Shown here: positions 55,766-63,935 of the stretch, piece after piece | Layout: each line of letters starts with the position of its first letter | How positions within the stretch are numbered: the first letter of the stretch is position 1 | Origin: Thioclava nitratireducens | GTDB taxonomy: Bacteria > Pseudomonadota > Alphaproteobacteria > Rhodobacterales > Rhodobacteraceae | DNA: 64,000 nt | Direction: 5' to 3' | NCBI RefSeq assembly: GCF_001940525.2 | Contig: NZ_CP019437.1 | Coordinates: forward strand, 357,501-421,500 | Program-made: the position numbers and the translations under genes | The notes under the pieces: model-generated | Databases searched by the model: none | What the model was told of the DNA's origin: nothing | The model's input: the letters and a program-made list of their open reading frames with translations, nothing else

Positions 55766-56401
55766 ATGGATGGGGACCCGAACACAATGAACGTTGACCC
55801 GGCCGATCTGATTGCCTGTCCGCAATGCGACGCGCTGTACCGCGCCACGCATCTGCCCGACGGCAAGCGGGCGACCTGTGTGCGCTGCGGAACCGTTCTG
55901 ATCTCGCCGCGCGAGAGGTCCTTTCTGCACGTCGTCGCATTCTCCTTCACCGGGATGATCCTGATGATCGGGGCGATCTTCTTCCCCTTCCTCGAAATCT
56001 CCACCCGCGGGTTGAGTCACGAGAGCTCGATCTTCGGCGTCGCGATGGCGTTTTCCGACGGCTGGATCGCGCCTCTGGCTTTCTTCGTGCTGTCGATGAT
56101 CGTGGCGCTGCCGATCTTCCGCTTCGTCGCGCTGATCTACACGCTCTGGCCGCTCGCCAATGGCAAGCCCGCATGGAAACACGCCGCGACCATGTTTCGC
56201 CTCGCCGAAGAGAGTCAGCCCTGGGCGATGGCGGAGATCTTCATCATCGGGACAGCGGTGGCGCTGGTGAAACTCGGGGGTCTCGCCAAGGTGTCGCTCG
56301 GGCCCGCCTTCTGGGCCTTCTGCGTGCTCATCATCGTGATCGCGCTCAAGAACTCCTTTGTCAGCAAATGGACGATATGGGACGCGATCGAGCGAAAATG
56401 A
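55766..56401 (+). CDS. PqiA-like protein, first half
   Basis: PqiA is the membrane partner of the MCE protein PqiB in inter-membrane lipid transport. The 211-residue protein has an amino-terminal zinc-ribbon pattern (IACPQCDALY and TCVRCGTVL) and four hydrophobic helices. In E. coli one PqiA polypeptide contains two such units; here they are separate genes. The start could be ATG 55787 (MNVDPADLI). It overlaps the second half by four bases and is divergent from motB. Confidence 0.88.
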   Translation: MDGDPNTMNVDPADLIACPQCDALYRATHLPDGKRATCVRCGTVLISPRERSFLHVVAFSFTGMILMIGAIFFPFLEISTRGLSHESSIFGVAMAFSDGWIAPLAFFVLSMIVALPIFRFVALIYTLWPLANGKPAWKHAATMFRLAEESQPWAMAEIFIIGTAVALVKLGGLAKVSLGPAFWAFCVLIIVIALKNSFVSKWTIWDAIERK

Positions 56402-57012
56402 ACGTGCTGACCGCCACCGATGCCGGATTGATCGGCTGCACCCGCTGCGGTCGGGTCTGGACGCCTGATCATGCGCATTGCGAGCGCTGCGGCGCGACGC
56501 TTCACAAGGTCGACAAGACCGGGCTGCAGCGGGTCTGGGCATGGTGGTTCGCGGGGCTGATCTTCTACATCCCGGCCAACCTCTACCCGATGCTGGTCAC
56601 CGCGACGCTAGGCCACGAGCAGAAAAACACCATCGTCGGCGGCGCGATCGAGCTATGGCGGCATCACAATTACGGCGTGGCGCTGATCGTCTTCGGGGCC
56701 TCTGTGATGATCCCGATCGGGAAATTCATCGCCATCGCCTATCTCGCCATCGCGGTCGGAAACGAGCGCCGCAAGGGTGGTCATCCTCATCTGCACCTCT
56801 ACGAGGTGGTGGAGTTCATCGGTCGATGGTCGATGATCGACGTCTTCGTTGTGGCGATCCTCTCCGCGCTGGTGCAGCTTGGCTTCGTGGCCTCGATCCA
56901 TCCCGGCCCTGCCGCCGCGTCTTTCGCCCTCTCGGTTGCATTCACCATGCTATCCGCACAAAGCTTCGACCCGCGCCTGATCTGGCGCGGCCCTGACAGA
57001 GTGAGTTCATGA
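56398..57012 (+). CDS. PqiA-like protein, second half
   Basis: The 204-residue protein repeats the plan of the gene before it: a zinc ribbon (IGCTRCGRVWTPDHAHCERCG), then four hydrophobic helices, including FAGLIFYIPANLYPMLVTATLG and WSMIDVFVVAILSALVQLGF. The ATG at 56398 overlaps the first PqiA half (ATGA) and the stop overlaps pqiB (ATGA), so the three are translationally linked. Much longer readings of this frame upstream are only shadows. Confidence 0.88.
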   Translation: MNVLTATDAGLIGCTRCGRVWTPDHAHCERCGATLHKVDKTGLQRVWAWWFAGLIFYIPANLYPMLVTATLGHEQKNTIVGGAIELWRHHNYGVALIVFGASVMIPIGKFIAIAYLAIAVGNERRKGGHPHLHLYEVVEFIGRWSMIDVFVVAILSALVQLGFVASIHPGPAAASFALSVAFTMLSAQSFDPRLIWRGPDRVSS

Positions 57013-59033
57013 ACGACACCCCCGAGACCGGCCCGGCAGAACTGGAAACCTCCAACGCCCCGCGCCCGATCTGGACGCGGCTTTCCGTGGTCTGGATCGT
57101 ACCGCTGATCGCATTGCTGATCACGCTTGGTGTCGCCTGGAAGACGGTCGCGGATCGCGGGGAGCTGATCCATATCGATTTCAAGGACGCGACCGGGGTC
57201 GAGGTGGGCACGCCTCTGAAGTTCCGCGAGGTCGAGGTCGGCAAGGTCGAGAGCGTCTCGTTCACCCACGATCTGGAGCAGGTGCGGCTCGGCGTGCGCC
57301 TCGACAACGAGGTCGCACCTTACGTCGATCAGGATGCGAAATTTTGGCTGGTCCGCCCTGAAGTGTCGGCGCGTGGTATTCAGAACCTTGGGACGGTGCT
57401 GTCGGGCACCTATATCGAGGGCTTCTGGAACAACAAGCCCAACGGTTCGCAGACCCTGTTTCAGGGACTGGACAAGCCGCCGGTCTCTCCCGATCCGAGC
57501 AAGGGCACCATCATCGAGTTGCGTGCGAAGGACGCGGGCGGGATCGTAGATGGGGCGCCGGTTCTCTATCACGGGCTGACCGTGGGCCATCTTCAGAACC
57601 TGCGGCTCGACGACGACGGCTCCGGCGTGATCGTGGACGCATTCATCGAAGCGCCGCATAACAAGCTGCTCACCACCCAGACCCGGTTCTGGGACACGTC
57701 GGGCTTCTCCGTCAAATTCGATACCTCGGGTCTCAGCCTCGACGTGCGCTCGCTTGCGACGCTGGTACAGGGCGGGGTGGAGTTCGACACCTTCACCAGC
57801 GGCGGCGGGATCGTCGAAGATCAACAAGCGTTCCGGCTCTATGACAGCAAAGACACTGCGGAAAACTCTGTCTTCCAGTCCGATGTGGTCGATCCGCCAA
57901 AATACACGCTGCTCTTCGACGACCCTGTGCAAGGGCTCGAAGTCGGCTCGAAAGTGCAGTTCCGGGGCGTCGAGGCGGGCGAGGTCACCGCGCTCGCGAT
58001 CAAGATCCGCAAGGACAGCACCGGTCAGCGCTACGCGCAGCAACAGCTGACGATCGCCCTGTCGCCGGACCGGCTCGGGCTGTCGCGCGACGCCGGCGAA
58101 GAGGCCGTGACCCAGTTCCTGCAGGGCGAAATCCAGAACGGCTTGCGGGCGCGTATCGCGAATACCGGCCTTCTGGGCGGCACCATGGTGATCGAATTGA
58201 CCGATGTGCCGGATCTACCGAATGCCGAGATGAATCTGGATGCCGATCCCTATCCGACGATCCCGACCGCGCCTGCGGCCGAGAACGATCTGGCGAAATC
58301 GGCGAAAGGGGTGTTCAAGCGCATCGAAGGCCTGCCGATCGAGGAAGTGATGAACTCTGCCATCCGCACACTCGACTCGATCTCCGCCGTGGCCGAGAGC
58401 GAAGACACCCGTAAGGTGCCGCGCGAATTGTCCGGCCTGCTGGAGCAGCTCAAGACCTTCGCGACCGATCTGAACAACAAGGATGCCGCAGACAAGACGG
58501 TATCCGCGCTCGACAGGGTGACAGAGGCTGCTTCTTCGGTGCTTGAAGAAATCTCGGGTCTCGACAAGACGCTCGCTTCCGCGGATCGCGCGGCTTCTGC
58601 GATCGCGGATATGCCGCTCAAGGACCTGGGCGACAAGCTCGACACGATCCTCGCCAGTATCGACGCGCTGCTGAACAAGCCCGGCACGCAGGACCTGCCG
58701 CAATCGCTCAACGATACGCTGACGCAGACGGCGGCGATCCTGAACCAGCTGAAGGAGGCCAATGCCGCCGACAAGCTGAACCAGACACTCGATGCGGCGC
58801 AGAACGCCGCGAATTCGGTGTCGAAAGCCTCGGACCGCCTGCCGGAACTGACGCAGAAGCTGCAATCGCTGGTCGATCAGGCGCAGGCGCTCGTCGCGAC
58901 CTATGGCCGTGGATCCAACTTCTCGAACGAAACCCTCAGCACACTACGTGAGCTGCGTCGGGCGATCTCGAACATCGGCTCGCTCGCGCGTATGATCGAA
59001 CGAAATCCGCAGTCCTTCATTCTGGGCCGCTAA
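57009..59033 (+). CDS. pqiB: PqiB-like MCE-domain lipid transport protein
   Basis: PqiB forms a hollow hexameric tube for lipid passage across the periplasm. The 674-residue protein has one amino-terminal helix (WIVPLIALLITLGVAWKTV), three MCE domains (starting at about 50, 170 and 300; for example FKDATGVEVGTPLKFREVEVGKV and DPVQGLEVGSKVQFRGVEAGEV), and a long helical, coiled carboxy end. E. coli PqiB has 546 residues; the extra length is in the carboxy-terminal helices. Confidence 0.93.
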   Translation: MNDTPETGPAELETSNAPRPIWTRLSVVWIVPLIALLITLGVAWKTVADRGELIHIDFKDATGVEVGTPLKFREVEVGKVESVSFTHDLEQVRLGVRLDNEVAPYVDQDAKFWLVRPEVSARGIQNLGTVLSGTYIEGFWNNKPNGSQTLFQGLDKPPVSPDPSKGTIIELRAKDAGGIVDGAPVLYHGLTVGHLQNLRLDDDGSGVIVDAFIEAPHNKLLTTQTRFWDTSGFSVKFDTSGLSLDVRSLATLVQGGVEFDTFTSGGGIVEDQQAFRLYDSKDTAENSVFQSDVVDPPKYTLLFDDPVQGLEVGSKVQFRGVEAGEVTALAIKIRKDSTGQRYAQQQLTIALSPDRLGLSRDAGEEAVTQFLQGEIQNGLRARIANTGLLGGTMVIELTDVPDLPNAEMNLDADPYPTIPTAPAAENDLAKSAKGVFKRIEGLPIEEVMNSAIRTLDSISAVAESEDTRKVPRELSGLLEQLKTFATDLNNKDAADKTVSALDRVTEAASSVLEEISGLDKTLASADRAASAIADMPLKDLGDKLDTILASIDALLNKPGTQDLPQSLNDTLTQTAAILNQLKEANAADKLNQTLDAAQNAANSVSKASDRLPELTQKLQSLVDQAQALVATYGRGSNFSNETLSTLRELRRAISNIGSLARMIERNPQSFILGR

Positions 59034-59045
59034 CAGGAGATGACG

Positions 59046-59609
59046 ATGAAAGCTCTGAGCCTGATCCCGCTATGCCTCCTGGGCCTCGCGGCCTGTTCCG
59101 ATCCCGAGAAGATCGCACGCTATCCGATCGACCCGCCGACCGCGGAAAAGGCGCTGCCGAACCGGCTTGGCCGGGCCGAACTGCGCGAGGTGTCGCTTCC
59201 GGACTACGCGGGCGGACAGGAGATCGCCTTCCAGACCCCCGACGGGGCGCTGCGCTCGAACCCGGACAACCTCTGGGCGGATGATCCCGCGCGTTCGGTG
59301 ACGCTGGCGCTGGCGCGGCAGATTTCGTCTCTCTCCGGCGCGACGGTGATCTCCGAGCCGTGGCCGCTCGCCGATCCGCCCACGCGCAAGATCGAGGTCC
59401 GGATCGAGCAGATGCTGCCGGGCGCCGATGGTCTGCTGCATGTCTCGGGCGTCTATTTCGTCTCGGCGAACGGCTATGAGCGCAGCGGCGAAACGGTGCG
59501 TCGGTTCGATTTCACGGTGCCGGTCGGCTCTCAGGAACCGCAGGCCATCGCAAAAGCGAACAGCGCGGCGGTGACGCAGCTTGCGCGGCAGATCGCTCAG
59601 CTACGCTGA
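59046..59609 (+). CDS. pqiC: PqiC-like outer-membrane lipoprotein
   Basis: PqiC is the outer-membrane lipoprotein (DUF330 family) that links the PqiB tube to the outer membrane. The 187-residue protein has a lipoprotein signal, MKALSLIPLCLLGLAAC, with acylated Cys17, followed by about 170 residues of mixed fold. I use the ATG at 59046, six bases after AGGAG; ATG 59040 lies directly next to it. Its 3' end overlaps the convergent flavin reductase by 13 bases. Confidence 0.9.
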   Translation: MKALSLIPLCLLGLAACSDPEKIARYPIDPPTAEKALPNRLGRAELREVSLPDYAGGQEIAFQTPDGALRSNPDNLWADDPARSVTLALARQISSLSGATVISEPWPLADPPTRKIEVRIEQMLPGADGLLHVSGVYFVSANGYERSGETVRRFDFTVPVGSQEPQAIAKANSAAVTQLARQIAQLR

Positions 59610-60160
59610 TCGGGAAGGAACCGCCCGAACTGGCCGCCCGCAAAGAGCAGCGGATCAGTCCCTGCGCCTTTAACGAAGCGGGTGACGCGGCCGATGATGA
59701 TCGTGTGATCGCCGCCGTCGTGGCGCGCCTCGGTGACGCATTCGAACCGGGCGAGCGTGTCGTCGATCAGCGGTACACCGGCCGCGTTCAGCCTGTAGGA
59801 TAGCCCCTCGAACCCCTCGCCGCGCTTCGTGAACCGCTTTGCCAGCGCTTCCTGATCGTAGCGCAACACATGCACCGCGAAGGCATCGGTTGCAGTGAAA
59901 TGCGCATGCCTGAACGAGGAACGCGCAGCCGACCAAAGGATCAGCGCCGGATCGAGCGAAACCGAGGCGAAGCTGTTCACCGTCATCCCGACGGGCTCCG
60001 GCGTATCGTCATGCGCGCAGGCGGTGACGACGGTCACACCGGTCGCGAACTGCGCGAGCGCATCGCGCAACAACCGCGTATTCGCCGGATCGGGCTGGTG
60101 GCCGCGACCGTCGCTTTCGGCATGGTTCATGGCCGCTTCGATATCGTCGCTCTCGCGCAT
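59597..60160 (-). CDS. Flavin reductase-like FMN-binding protein
   Basis: The 187-residue protein belongs to the flavin reductase-like family: FATGVTVVTA near residue 36, then VGMTVNSFASVSLDPALILWSAARSS, with the FMN-binding loop, and a late HDGGDHTIIIGRV. Such enzymes supply reduced FMN to partners or act alone. I choose the ATG at 60160, seven bases after GGAG. It lies 50 bases after the doxX stop in the same direction and could be the last gene of the bufferin operon. Confidence 0.85.
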   Translation of the reverse strand: MRESDDIEAAMNHAESDGRGHQPDPANTRLLRDALAQFATGVTVVTACAHDDTPEPVGMTVNSFASVSLDPALILWSAARSSFRHAHFTATDAFAVHVLRYDQEALAKRFTKRGEGFEGLSYRLNAAGVPLIDDTLARFECVTEARHDGGDHTIIIGRVTRFVKGAGTDPLLFAGGQFGRFLPDQRS

Positions 60161-60210
60161 CCGCTCTCCTTTGCGCTCACACATAATCGTGCAGGCGGGG
60201 AGAGCAAGGC

Positions 60211-60678
60211 TCAGCGTTCCAATCCAAGGAGCTTGTCGAAAGAAAGCCGCCCGGGGCCCTTCATCAGAACCGTCAGAAGCGCGATTGCCCAAAGCCCATG
60301 CGTCACCCATGCGCTGGGATAGACGAAGATCTGGATCACCAGCGTCATTGCCAGAAGCGCGAGCGCTGCAAGTCGGCTGCCAAGGCCGAGGATCAGCAGA
60401 AGTGGGAAGAAATGCTCCGAGAATGTCGCGAGCACCGCCGCCCATTGATGCGGAATGAGGGGCAGGTCGTATTCGTATTGAAAGAGGGTGAAGGTGGAAT
60501 CCTTGATCATGAACCCTTCCACCTTCGTCCGCCCGGACATCCAGAACACCATCGCTGGAAAGAGCCGCGCTCCGATCAGAACAATCTCCTCCGGTAGGCG
60601 CTGGGCTAGATCGGAAAACCTATGATACAGCCTGAATAGACCCTGTTTTGACGTTTTGATCTCGATCGCGTCGGTCAT
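60211..60678 (-). CDS. DoxX-family membrane protein of the bufferin operon
   Basis: The 155-residue protein has four hydrophobic helices and the DoxX pattern ([22 protein letters not shown], then [36 protein letters not shown]). DoxX proteins often accompany bufferin genes, where they may provide a redox or export function; this is not shown. It overlaps bufC by four bases (ATGA). Confidence 0.9.
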   Translation of the reverse strand: MTDAIEIKTSKQGLFRLYHRFSDLAQRLPEEIVLIGARLFPAMVFWMSGRTKVEGFMIKDSTFTLFQYEYDLPLIPHQWAAVLATFSEHFFPLLLILGLGSRLAALALLAMTLVIQIFVYPSAWVTHGLWAIALLTVLMKGPGRLSFDKLLGLER

Positions 60679-61448
60679 GAGGCGTCTCCTTTTTCGATGC
60701 CCGCGCCGACGATCAGCGCATTCTCCAGCAGCAGCAGAAGCGCTGCGTTGAGGTCAAAATCCGCTCCCGCGCGGTCTTGTGCGCGGGCGACGGTTTCGCC
60801 TGCACACAGGGTCGAGATGAAGCGACCGGTCGAGCTACGAACGACGGACGTGATTACATGAGCGATCCCGCGCCGCGCAATCAGCAGTGTCTCCGGCCTC
60901 CATTCGGTCGCCCGCGGTGGAGCGGGGCCACCTGGTTGTTGCGAGGCCCAGATCGAACCCGCAGGCGTCAGGAGCTGAAGAACCTGCACCGACGGATGCA
61001 GATCGAGACACAGATGAGTGCCCGCGCGTTTGGCTGTCTCTTGCAGGCATTCCCGCGCAATAGGCTCTGAATCGGCTGCGTGATAGGCCCGGCTGCGCGC
61101 CCATTCGATGCGGGCGACGTCGGGCAGATAGCTTAGCGATTGCAGCGAAGGTTCATCTGCCAGATAGGCCGGAAACGCGCCGCCCCATTCGGTCAGAACG
61201 GGCGTGTGCGGCGGGTGCTCGGCGATATAGGCCCGGGCGAGCCCCCTGAAGCAATCCGCGCCAAGAAGCCGCTCGATCGCCGGGAAATGCCGCGCGAGGG
61301 CCTGTGTCAGCCCATGCGCCACGTTGTTGCGGTAAACGTCGAAGCGGCGCTCGATCTCGGCTGGATCTTGGGCGGTAGCGTTTTGCGGCGCGGGCCCTCC
61401 GGCCAGGCCCTCGCGGAAACCGCGGGCGAAGTCACGATGCGAGGGCAT
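60675..61448 (-). CDS. bufC: DUF2063 partner protein of the bufferin operon
   Basis: The 257-residue protein has the DUF2063 amino-terminal domain ([63 protein letters not shown]). BufC-like proteins partner the DUF692 enzyme and bring it to the peptide precursor. The ATG at 61448 overlaps bufB; a GTG at 61457 would add three residues and neither has a strong ribosome-binding site. It is joined to bufB and doxX by overlaps. Confidence 0.88.
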   Translation of the reverse strand: MPSHRDFARGFREGLAGGPAPQNATAQDPAEIERRFDVYRNNVAHGLTQALARHFPAIERLLGADCFRGLARAYIAEHPPHTPVLTEWGGAFPAYLADEPSLQSLSYLPDVARIEWARSRAYHAADSEPIARECLQETAKRAGTHLCLDLHPSVQVLQLLTPAGSIWASQQPGGPAPPRATEWRPETLLIARRGIAHVITSVVRSSTGRFISTLCAGETVARAQDRAGADFDLNAALLLLLENALIVGAGIEKGDAS

Positions 61449-62274
61449 GGTGGTCACCCGACAGGATCATCGACGCACGCTCGGCCTCGGCCATTAAAGT
61501 AGCGAAGTCCGGCACGTCGTTGTCCCACTCGATAAGGCTCGGTAGCGGTCCAGTGTTAGAGACTGTTTCGGCGTAAAGCGCCCAAACCGGTTCAGCGACT
61601 TCGCGCCCGTGGCTGTCGATCAGCAGGGGCCCGGAGGGCAGCTCTTCCTCTTCATGACCTGCCAGATGGACCTCGCCGACACGGTTCAGCGGGAACGCCT
61701 CGAGATAGGCGCGAGGATCCTGTCGGTGGTTCACGCAGGACACGAAGACATTGTTCACATCCAACAGCAATCCGCAGCCGGTCCGCTGGCTGATCTCGGT
61801 CAGAAACTCGGTCTCGGGGATCTCGGAATTGTCGAAGAGTACATAGGTCGCCGGATTTTCGAGCAGCATCCGGCGGCCGAGATGCTCCTGCACCTCATCG
61901 ACGTGATCGCAGGTCAGCGCCAGCGTTTCCGCAGTGTAGGGCAGGGGCAGCAGATCGTGCATCCAGACGCCACCATGGCTTGCCCAGGCGAGGTGTTCCG
62001 AGAAGCTCTCGGGGTCGTATCGGTCGCAGAGCGCCTTGAGCCGCGCGAGGTGGTCGCGATCCAGCGGATCGGGCCCGCCGATCGAGAGGCCCACGCCATG
62101 CACCGAAAGCGCGTAGTCCGCGCGCAGCCGCTCCAGCATCGCATGCGGCATCCCGCCCGCGCCCATATAGTTTTCCGCGTGGATTTCGAAGAACCCGAGG
62201 TCCGGTTTCGTCTCTGATATGGCGGGAAAGTGCTCTGGCTTGAAGCCGAGGCCCGCTTTGCGTGGCAGTGTCAT
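61432..62274 (-). CDS. bufB: DUF692 (MNIO) peptide-modifying iron enzyme
   Basis: DUF692 proteins, now called MNIO, are TIM-barrel enzymes with two or three irons that oxidise cysteines in RiPP precursors, giving thiooxazole-type rings in bufferins. The 280-residue protein shows [31 protein letters not shown] and [10 protein letters not shown], and the metal-binding [20 protein letters not shown] and [19 protein letters not shown], then [10 protein letters not shown]. The ATG at 62274 has GGAGG five bases upstream. It follows bufA by 57 bases. Confidence 0.94.
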   Translation of the reverse strand: MTLPRKAGLGFKPEHFPAISETKPDLGFFEIHAENYMGAGGMPHAMLERLRADYALSVHGVGLSIGGPDPLDRDHLARLKALCDRYDPESFSEHLAWASHGGVWMHDLLPLPYTAETLALTCDHVDEVQEHLGRRMLLENPATYVLFDNSEIPETEFLTEISQRTGCGLLLDVNNVFVSCVNHRQDPRAYLEAFPLNRVGEVHLAGHEEEELPSGPLLIDSHGREVAEPVWALYAETVSNTGPLPSLIEWDNDVPDFATLMAEAERASMILSGDHHALAS

Positions 62275-62331
62275 GGCAGCCTCCATGGATGAGAAAACGG
62301 GGCGCACGCCGACCGCACGCCCCGCTTGGGG

Positions 62332-62604
62332 TCACATCTCTTTCGGTTCGAGCGAGCCCATGCCGTGCGGCGTCTCGATCGAGGTGCAGGTGCCTGCCGG
62401 GACGAGTTTCCAGGCGTTGCCCTGATAATCCATAGTCGCGGTGCCGGCGCAGGTGGTGCCGGGGCCGGCGGCGCAATCGTTCTGCCCGGCCATCGCGACG
62501 CCGTAGCATTTCTCCATCGCCTGATCTTCGGCATGGGCGGCGCTGGCCAACCCCATCGCGCAGGTCAGAGCAGCGGCAAAGCCAAGGGTAGTTTCGGTCT
62601 TCAT
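62332..62604 (-). CDS. bufA: Bufferin precursor peptide (DUF2282)
   Basis: This 90-residue protein has a signal peptide ending AHA (residue 25) and a mature part with four cysteines at residues 33, 44, 52 and 73 (EKCYGV, QNDCAAG, TTCAGT, PAGTCTS), the pattern of DUF2282 bufferin precursors. In Caulobacter such peptides are secreted to the periplasm, modified by DUF692 enzymes and bind copper. The Cys residue 15 is inside the signal. AGGGAG lies upstream of the ATG, and a sigma-F-like promoter about 50 bases before it. Confidence 0.93.
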   Translation of the reverse strand: MKTETTLGFAAALTCAMGLASAAHAEDQAMEKCYGVAMAGQNDCAAGPGTTCAGTATMDYQGNAWKLVPAGTCTSIETPHGMGSLEPKEM

Positions 62605-62650
62605 GGTAGTCTCCCTGATTGGTTGGGGCCTCTTGCGGCCCTGATCACCG

Positions 62651-62676
62651 TTCGCGAGAGGTCACGGCGTCGTTAC
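62651..62676 (-). promoter_or_regulatory. Sigma-F-like promoter of the bufferin operon
   Basis: On the minus strand GTAACG (62676-62671) is followed after exactly 16 bases by CGAA (62654-62651), close to the GTAACC-N16-CGAA motif I recall for Caulobacter sigma F. Start of transcription would be near 62643, leaving a leader of about 40 bases before bufA. Confidence 0.65.
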
Positions 62677-62719
62677 GATGCTCACGCCAGCGTGAAGAAA
62701 AAAGTTTTTCGCTCCGGCT

Positions 62720-62745
62720 GTAACGAAGGCATGATCGCGAACGAA
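62720..62745 (+). promoter_or_regulatory. Sigma-F-like promoter of the sigma factor gene
   Basis: GTAACG (62720-62725), 16 bases, then CGAA (62742-62745): the same motif and spacing as upstream of bufA, on the other strand. It would drive the sigma and anti-sigma genes themselves. The -10 element is only nine bases before the first ATG. Confidence 0.55.
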
Positions 62746-62754
62746 GGGACGGCG

Positions 62755-63306
62755 ATGATGCATGATCGGCGGGCAGATTGGTCGCAGCTCCTGCGGGCTG
62801 CGAATGCGGGCGACAAGCGCGCCTATGGCTTGTTCCTGCAAGCCGTGACCCCCGTGCTTCGCTCGGTGGTGCGGTCGCGTGGCGGAGGGTTGTCAGAGGC
62901 TGATTGCGAGGACGTTGTGCAGGAGGTTTTGCTCGCCATCCATCTGAAGCGTCACACTTGGCGCGAAGATGAGCCTGCTGCGCCGTGGTGTTACGCAATC
63001 GCCCGGCACAAGGTGGTCGACGCCTTTCGCAAACGCGGGCGACGTTTCCATCTTCCGGTCGAGGACTTCGCCGAGGTGCTGCCCGCCGCGCCTGAGGCGG
63101 ATCCTACAGAAAAGGCCGATATAGAGACGTTTTTGACCCATCTGGAGCCCCGCGCAGCGCAACTGGTGCGCGCTATCGGGCTCGAAGGGAAAAGCATCGC
63201 GGAAACTGGCGATGCGTTAGATATGAGTGAGGGAGCGGTGCGGGTCATGCTGCATCGTTCGTTGAAAAAACTGGCCGCGCTTCGCGAGAGGCTGATCGAG
63301 ATATGA
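62755..63306 (+). CDS. sigF: ECF RNA polymerase sigma factor (SigF type)
   Basis: The 183-residue protein has the sigma-70 region 2 (RAANAGDKRAYGLFLQAVTPVLRSVV ... DCEDVVQEVLLAIHLKRHTW ... PWCYAIARHKVVDAFRKRGRR) and region 4 with a helix-turn-helix (LEGKSIAETGDALDMSEGAVRVMLHRSLKKL). It is followed with a four-base overlap by an NrsF-type anti-sigma factor, the pairing known for sigma F in Caulobacter. Start: ATG 62755 or 62758, in frame. A sigma-F-like promoter lies just upstream, suggesting autoregulation. Confidence 0.9.
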   Translation: MMHDRRADWSQLLRAANAGDKRAYGLFLQAVTPVLRSVVRSRGGGLSEADCEDVVQEVLLAIHLKRHTWREDEPAAPWCYAIARHKVVDAFRKRGRRFHLPVEDFAEVLPAAPEADPTEKADIETFLTHLEPRAAQLVRAIGLEGKSIAETGDALDMSEGAVRVMLHRSLKKLAALRERLIEI

Positions 63307-63932
63307 AGACCGAAGACCTGATATCCGTATTGCAACAGGACACGTTGCACGAACCCCGCCCGAAACAGGTGCTGGGCCGCTGGCTTGTGCCGGCGCTTTT
63401 CCTGTCAGCGCTGTTCGTGATTTCGGTCTATGGTTTGCGGTTTCCGCTGCAACAGACCCTTATGACGCCGGAAATCGCCCCGAAATTTTACCTGCCGCTG
63501 GTCTTGGCCGTGCTCGTGACGCCGATGGCAGTGCGCCTGGGGCAGCCCACGGCGAAGGTGTCGACCGGGTGGCTCTGGATCTTCCCGGCACTCGGCGCCG
63601 CGCTTTTGGCCTATGCTTACCTGACCACGCCCGACGGGCAGCGGATGGCGGATTTCAAGGGAGAGACGATCCTGCCCTGTCTGATCTCCGTTCCGATGCT
63701 GTCCTTCCCGGCGTTGGGCGCGCTTCTCGTGAGCCTGCGCAAAGGGGCGGTGACGCGCCCGGCGCGGGCCGGGGCGCTCGCGGGGCTCGCCGCCGGAGGA
63801 ATGGGTACCGCGATCTACGCCTTGCACTGCACCGAGGACAGCCCGCTTTTCTACGTCACGTGGTATGGCGCGGGGATCGTCGTCGTGATGCTTGTGGGTG
63901 CTTTGCTCGGGAAGCGCGTGTTGCGCTGGTAG
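63303..63932 (+). CDS. nrsF: NrsF-family (DUF1109) anti-sigma factor
   Basis: The 209-residue membrane protein has six helices and the DUF1109 ending LHCTEDSPLFYVTWYGAGIVVVML. It has only two cysteines, Cys126 and Cys176. The spacing of 50 matches what I recall for the two cysteines needed for metal sensing in Caulobacter NrsF (Cys131 and Cys181). The amino-terminal cytoplasmic part would hold the sigma factor at the membrane. The ATG overlaps the sigma stop (ATGA). Confidence 0.92.
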   Translation: MKTEDLISVLQQDTLHEPRPKQVLGRWLVPALFLSALFVISVYGLRFPLQQTLMTPEIAPKFYLPLVLAVLVTPMAVRLGQPTAKVSTGWLWIFPALGAALLAYAYLTTPDGQRMADFKGETILPCLISVPMLSFPALGALLVSLRKGAVTRPARAGALAGLAAGGMGTAIYALHCTEDSPLFYVTWYGAGIVVVMLVGALLGKRVLRW

Positions 63933-63935
63933 ACC

